Shown piece after piece: positions 8,465 to 12,644 of a stretch of DNA of 12,644 nt (the stretch's first letter is position 1; every line of letters starts with the position of its first letter). The position numbers and the translations under genes were made by a program. Source of the stretch: Phoronis ovalis (taxonomy: Eukaryota > Phoronida > Phoronidae); contig JAOXYB010043370.1 in assembly GCA_028565635.1 (NCBI GenBank), positions 1-12,644 on the forward strand, written 5' to 3'. A model generated the notes under the pieces. That model ran no database searches, was not told where the DNA came from, and saw only the letters and a list, made by a program, of their open reading frames with translations.

Positions 8465-8533
8465 TTCATATGATCAATCGGTTGATGCTAACATTTGATT
8501 GGTCAATTATTCAGTGGGTTGTAATCATATGAA
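8465..8533. repeat. Inverted repeat TTCATATGAT/ATCATATGAA
   Basis: A perfect 10-bp inverted pair (8465-8474 and 8524-8533) encloses a second, weaker pair (GATCAATCGG and TTGATTGGTC). The whole could fold as one imperfect hairpin of about 69 nt. It lies about 80 bp inside the right copy of T. Function is unknown. Confidence 0.5.
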
Positions 8534-8614
8534 CCACCTAGTGAGAGACTGCCAAATTCTACTACAGCTCTACCTATTGAGAAATCAGTCAACATGACGA
8601 CTGTATCCAGTCTG

Positions 8615-8790
8615 AGTAATAGTATTAAACTATCAACATTTAAATACCGCCAAATAAAAGTTACATAATTGAAGAAGTATAATTTATCATCACTTTAGGC
8701 AATTTGAGTAAAAAACATAATCACTTTAGGCAATTTGGGTAAAAAAATGTTGAATGATTCAAACGTCATTATTTAGACTGAGTCCATTCT
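8615..8790 (-). repeat. Right copy of long inverted repeat T (candidate TIR)
   Basis: This is the reverse complement of 339-516. Both subrepeats with CAAATTGCCTAAAGTGAT are well kept and more alike here than in the left copy. The outer boundary at 8790 is sharp: the next bases (ATCCTGTGG) do not match the left flank. The inner boundary is fuzzy near 8606-8620, where CCAGTCTGAGT echoes the outer tip sequence. With 339-516 it would bound an element of 8,452 bp. Confidence 0.8.
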
Positions 8791-8792
8791 AT

Positions 8793-8931
8793 CCTGTGGT
8801 AAATGTGGACAAATTTACCAACTTTTTTATTTTCCAAGAAATACACCCTGTGGTAAACGAAAATTTATTGAAAATTATGCTCTGTGGTAAATAAGGCTCT
8901 GAGAAGCATGAAAAACATACCCTGTGGTAAA
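8793..8931 (+). repeat. Four dispersed copies of an 11-mer CCTGTGGTAAA
   Basis: CCTGTGGTAAA occurs at 8793, 8847 and 8921 and as TCTGTGGTAAA at 8881. Spacings are 54, 34 and 40 bp, so this is not a simple tandem array. Between the copies are A-rich spacers such as TTTCCAAGAAATAC and GAGAAGCATGAAAAACATA. The copies begin 3 bases outside the right end of T. A related CCTGTGGTAA lies alone near 11799. A minus-strand open frame across this area (8789-9082) reads through the repeats and shows no known domain. Confidence 0.7.
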
Positions 8932-9371
8932 TACGGGAGCTGAAAAAAAGGGGGCCTAGTGGCGGCACACATATATAGTGACTCTGAATGACAGTACCCC
9001 CGGGATAGCAATCCACATGTTTGAATTCCTCTATGGTAGCAACAAAAAAAAAATCAGCAAGAAATATACAACCCAAATACAAATTTTCAGCTGGCCTTTA
9101 CACCTCCACCAAAAAATAACTTAAATACCCCTCCCCGGGTCAGAAAGTGTGGTTTACACTCCCTGTTATCAGCGCAGTTTTAAGTTGTATAAACAAAGTT
9201 TGTATGATGTTAATATTCATGATAATGTTATTTACTACTGTCTGATTGGTCATTTATATTAAAGTATCCCTTATTTGGCATCTGTTTACCCCAGCAGAGA
9301 ATACAAAAGCTGCAAATACACCACCTAGTGGATCATAATTTAGTTGCTTGTGGTTCAACAGGCTAAAAGGG
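8932..9371. other. Gene-free stretch with a GC-richer patch
   Basis: From about 8935 to 9175 the sequence has G and C runs (GGGGGCC, CCCCCGGG, CCCCTCCCCGGG) unlike the AT-rich surroundings. No gene is recognised. This segment separates the right T copy from the right B copy and could be a separate insertion. Confidence 0.45.
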
Positions 9372-9533
9372 CCCAAAATCCCAATTTTATATTTTTATTT
9401 CAGTACTAATAATTATCAATTTATTGATAGTACTATTATAAATGACGAAATATGAGTAAAATTATCAAAATTATCAATTATTAATATATTAAATCCTTAT
9501 ATGATTAGTCCTTCCTTAGCCTGTGGACAGGCT
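9372..9533 (+). repeat. Right copy of direct repeat B
   Basis: It has the same orientation as 518-679 and identical length (162 bp), with small compensating indels: two fewer bases in the early T run, and a few extra before CCTTCCTTAGCC. It ends in the AGCCTGT-GG-ACAGGCT hairpin (9518-9533). Unlike the left copy, it is not preceded by T. The bases after it (CCTAAAGCTG) differ from those after the left copy, so the hairpin marks the shared 3' boundary. Confidence 0.8.
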
Positions 9534-9793
9534 CCTAAAGCTGTTATGTTAAGCTTCCAATTAGGGAGTGTTTACATGTTCATACTGCGAATTCTTAGTT
9601 TCCATTTACGCTAATAGATGACAATTTTTTTGTGGATCCGCAAAAACTCCACATTTTCACCAGTTACTCGGCTAATACAGCGAACTTTTGGAAAATATTT
9701 TGATAAGTATGTTAGAACTTAGTTTTGAGTGAAATGACATCAACTTTAAATTTGCGTATATTCAGCTATTGTGCAAAAGATTCTGGGATCCCA

Positions 9794-9904
9794 ACTTTAA
9801 CCATCGCCTTAACCATCAAAAAGTGTAATGGTTAGTGTTGGCCATTCAATGGCTTAGTTAACCATCGAATGGTTAAGGAACTGTTAAGCGATGATTATCT
9901 TAAC
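9794..9904. repeat. Palindrome cluster built on TTAACCAT
   Basis: TTAACCAT-CGA-ATGGTTAA (9858-9876) is a perfect 8-bp palindrome with a 3-nt centre. GCCATT-C-AATGGC (9841-9853) is another perfect palindrome. The outer arms, 9794-9816 (two TTAACCAT-type units) and 9883-9904, are imperfect inverted copies. TAACCAT or ATGGTTA occurs five times within 80 bp. This looks like a miniature foldback element or a cluster of protein-binding palindromes. No coding role is apparent. Confidence 0.65.
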
Positions 9905-12465
9905 ATGTCAGCCTCCTAAAATTTCATATAAAAAAAAATATAATTCATAACGTATTCCTTTGTTCTTTTTCAAACCGTTACGTAACATTACCAATGAGCT
10001 TTCGTTCGTAAAACGCTTGTAAAAGTATCTGTACAAAACCCATGTTCATGTTCCGACAAGGTAAATGTACGATTCACATTATCAGAGCTAGACATAGTAA
10101 ACGCTACGATTCTATGTTGAAAACGAAGTCTTGATGATTATAAGTGAATTCATGTTTTCAGAAAATATGAGTTACGTATACATGTCAAATGCACATTTGA
10201 ATAAGTCCCGACGATGCAAATTCATGGTTCATAACATCTCAACATATCGGAAACGTATACGAAAAGACCCCATGTTAACCGAGAAACGAGTCGACCTAGT
10301 GAACGATAAATGGAGCTAATGTAGAGACGAGCAGGCTAACATTTTTTTTATTCCAGCTGACTTTTGAATTTTGAAAATAACAAATCTAAAGTCTATGTCA
10401 GGTTTTTTTAACCACATATCTGATAATCTGTTGTCGAGAAAAATTATTACCTGTGTATTTCAGTAGAGCCAAGGTGAAAACGGAATATTTACTATTCTAA
10501 AGACTAGAAAGAATATCACTTCTTTTTTTAAAATGTTTTCTTTATTACCCAAAAATAGTGTTAGTGATCATATATAATATAAACCCAACTGCAGCTCAAG
10601 CCTCTCAGCCCAATGATATTATTTGTCCCTTTGCACGATTAAATTGACGCACCACCTCACAGCTTAACAAGTTAAAATATATCCATTCTTACTATTGTTT
10701 ATCACTCAGTAGTATTCCAAGCAGCTCAGTCATGTTTTCCGTAGGTGTCTGCTAATCGCCCAGTTTATAAGTTAATTAAGCTGTTTAAGAAAATAACACA
10801 AATCCAAACGAACAGAATGTCTACAATAATTCAGGCTGCAAATTAACAGGGAATTTCAGAAAATTATGTTTTTTATAGAAAATGCTCCTGTTAGAAAATT
10901 CGTAAATTCACAAATTTAGAATGGCACATATTTCGTTTTCACTTTAGCTTTACTAAAATATACCAATAACAATTTTGCTCTGCAATAAGCAATGAAATAT
11001 GAGGTTAAAAAACTGTGACGTAAACATTAATTGCACTAATTTGGCTTTTGTAGGTGCTGACACATTTAGAAATTCAAAACCTAATTTGAGTTACGTGAGT
11101 ACTACTTTTCATTACTAGTGCATGGCTAATTAGGATTGCTGCTTTAGCAGCCATCTTATTGGATTTGTACGCTTTCTTTCATATGTAAGTGAGTGCAGCA
11201 TTATTCCAGATAATGCAAAATTCGGTGAAAAAACTTTTTTAGTGTTCATTCTGGAACACTCTTTTTTCTTGAATGTTAATGACTTCAGTGTCAGTGACAA
11301 AATCGTACTTGTCAATACACTAATTAGTAAGATATTCACTACTGTCCTCCTGGGGACAAATTCCTCCAGGAAAGTTAATACACTGCAGTATTCCTGAGGG
11401 TACTCACATATCCTTGAGGATTCATTCAAAGCACTTAACGACATATTAATCCTACACTAGAATGCAACATGATGAGCAAAACAATCATTTAACAAAACAC
11501 ATTTTTATACGGTAGTTACATTTTTGAAATAATAAATTGAGTACTCATCAATCGTTTTTGTCATATCTGTCTAGTTTATAGGTTTGTTTGTTTATACTGA
11601 CATGCATTATATAACAAATATATTGTTATGTAATAGATAACATTTCATTTTACTATGAATTAAAACAATAACATGTAAGAGTAATGTTATGACTACAGGG
11701 AATGGAAGCAAATCTTTTAAATTTAAATATTCATACCACAAATAAATTCCTGGGAAAATAATGTACATTACTCAATCATTTGCAACAATATGCAAACCTG
11801 TGGTAATATCGCATATTTCTATAAGGATATTATGCAATGAGCAAATGCATTATTACATGTGTTTGAAAATTTCAAAATAATCACAGAATGAATATTTATG
11901 CATTTACCTTGTAAATATATTATGGTATGTGATGAGCCCGGTCCAACATTGCTATCTTTTTCATACTGACTTAAGTCTTAGATCTACCTTGTGGTTCTGA
12001 GCTCAAATTATTGTGCAATATGATGCCTCCTTTTTATAAAAAGGACCTATACATACATACCAGTACATTCATATATATGTTGACGATGTCTAACTTAAAT
12101 ATTCCAACTAGCTTAAACTATTTATTATCACATAGCCATAGTAATATAGACTAGACAATAGCGCTATTACAATTATATACCAATTAAACTATTAATTTAC
12201 TAAGACACTATGCTGATACTATGAAAATAGGACGTAGACACTTCATGGCGAGGTCAATACCTATGGGATTATCATGCTCGGTCAGGAGGCGTAGTACCAT
12301 ACCTCTTAAGAGACTGCAAGTTGCTGCTGGTAATGAAAACAGACTGTTCTATGCAACAAAATGACTGATTTGTAATTTCCATTTATAAAACAGAAGCACT
12401 ATTTTTTAATGCGCACAAAACGGACAACACGGCAGGTGAATTTAACTATTTCTCTTTCTTAGATT
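9905..12465. other. Long AT-rich stretch without a recognised gene
   Basis: Nothing with a known motif was found. Open frames of 62 codons (10131-10319, plus), 104 codons (11130-11444, minus), 87 codons without a needed ATG (11134-11397, plus) and 48 codons (12221-12364, plus) lack recognisable domains. The overlapping pair near 11.1-11.4 kb is the least AT-rich and the longest, so it is the only one that might be a coding remnant. A short (ATAC)n run occurs near 12050-12061. Confidence 0.45.
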
Positions 12466-12560
12466 GAATTGGGATGAGTGGTCGGCCTATTGAGTGAGAG
12501 CCAACCTGTGACCCTTACGATTTAGCTTTGGGGTGTTAGGCTCGAATTATAATTTTTTTA
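12466..12560 (+). mobile_element. Possible tRNA-like SINE segment with pol III terminator
   Basis: GGCTCGAATTA (12539-12549) matches about 8 of 11 positions of the pol III B box GGTTCGANTCC. About 44 nt upstream, ATTGAGTGAGAGCC resembles the A-box region of tRNA genes only weakly. A T7 run follows at 12553-12559, as in pol III termination, and the CATA microsatellite starts 9 bases later, as in SINEs with simple-repeat tails. It does not fold as a proper tRNA by eye. It could be a decayed SINE head or chance. Confidence 0.3.
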
Positions 12561-12568
12561 ATATGAAC

Positions 12569-12644
12569 CATACATACATACATACATACATACATACATA
12601 CATACATACATACATACATACATACATACATACATACATACATA
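12569..12644 (+). repeat. (CATA)19 tetranucleotide microsatellite, cut by window end
   Basis: There are 76 bases of uninterrupted CATA units, with no imperfections up to the last base. The array continues beyond the window, so its true length is unknown. Perfect arrays of this length are usually polymorphic and young. It may be the expanded tail of the SINE-like segment before it. Confidence 0.97.

Noticed and set aside
339-8790. Maverick/Polinton identity for the T-bounded segment (AG...TC-like ends, long TIRs)
   Set aside because: It is too short, there is no 6-bp target duplication, and no polymerase, integrase or capsid motif was seen.
8789-9082. 97-codon minus-strand open frame
   Set aside because: It runs through the CCTGTGGTAAA repeats and G/C homopolymers and has no recognisable domain.
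10131-10319. 62-codon plus-strand open frame with a basic C-terminus
   Set aside because: No motif, and no neighbouring exon or splice pattern that could be supported.
12221-12364. 48-codon Arg-rich plus-strand open frame
   Set aside because: Too short and unrecognised. The basic composition alone is not evidence for a gene.
1-12644. CRISPR array, bacterial operon, rRNA or canonical tRNA genes
   Set aside because: No regularly spaced direct repeats with unique spacers, no ribosome binding sites before long frames, and no conserved rRNA or cloverleaf sequence recognised.

Overview
The window reads as AT-rich, non-coding DNA from an animal nuclear genome, probably an invertebrate and possibly a mollusc. 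That guess rests on composition, many simple and tandem repeats, several dispersed repeats, a decayed transposon-type protease gene and a long CATA microsatellite. No intact protein-coding gene, rRNA or canonical tRNA gene is visible. Short open frames elsewhere look like chance.

Layout. Bases 1-338 hold nothing recognisable. A 178-bp repeat (339-516, 'T') returns in inverted orientation at 8615-8790, so the pair brackets about 8.45 kb like long terminal inverted repeats (TIRs). Directly inside the left copy lies a 162-bp repeat (518-679, 'B') ending in a perfect hairpin. B returns in the same orientation at 9372-9533, outside the right T copy. Between the T copies lie mostly unique AT-rich DNA, a three-unit 75-bp tandem repeat (2974-3200), a possible LINE 3' tail with (TTGAC)n at 4156-4186, a two-unit 93-bp tandem repeat (4519-4703), and the one recognisable protein remnant (5169-7108).

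The remnant is a relic of a large multidomain protein. In order it has a Lys/Asn-rich leader, an OTU-type cysteine-protease domain (DGNC and HYE motifs), a second papain-like cysteine-protease-like domain (QQCVTNC and FNSHAR motifs), and a second OTU copy cut off halfway. It carries about a dozen frameshifts and stops. OTU proteases next to this second domain are, from memory, typical of Helitron/Helentron-like and related transposons of fish and invertebrates, but no Rep, helicase, endonuclease or transposase is seen. A small foldback (7111-7219) begins where the second OTU copy ends.

Right of the T pair lie four copies of an 11-mer (CCTGTGGTAAA-like, 8793-8931), repeat B, a cluster of TTAACCAT palindromes (9794-9904), a long unremarkable AT-rich stretch, and a weak tRNA-like (SINE-like) segment followed by (CATA)19 running off the window end. 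The best candidate for something undescribed is the possible 8.45-kb TIR-bounded element carrying the duplicated OTU/cysteine-protease relic. Whether the T pair and the gene belong to one element cannot be settled from this sequence alone.
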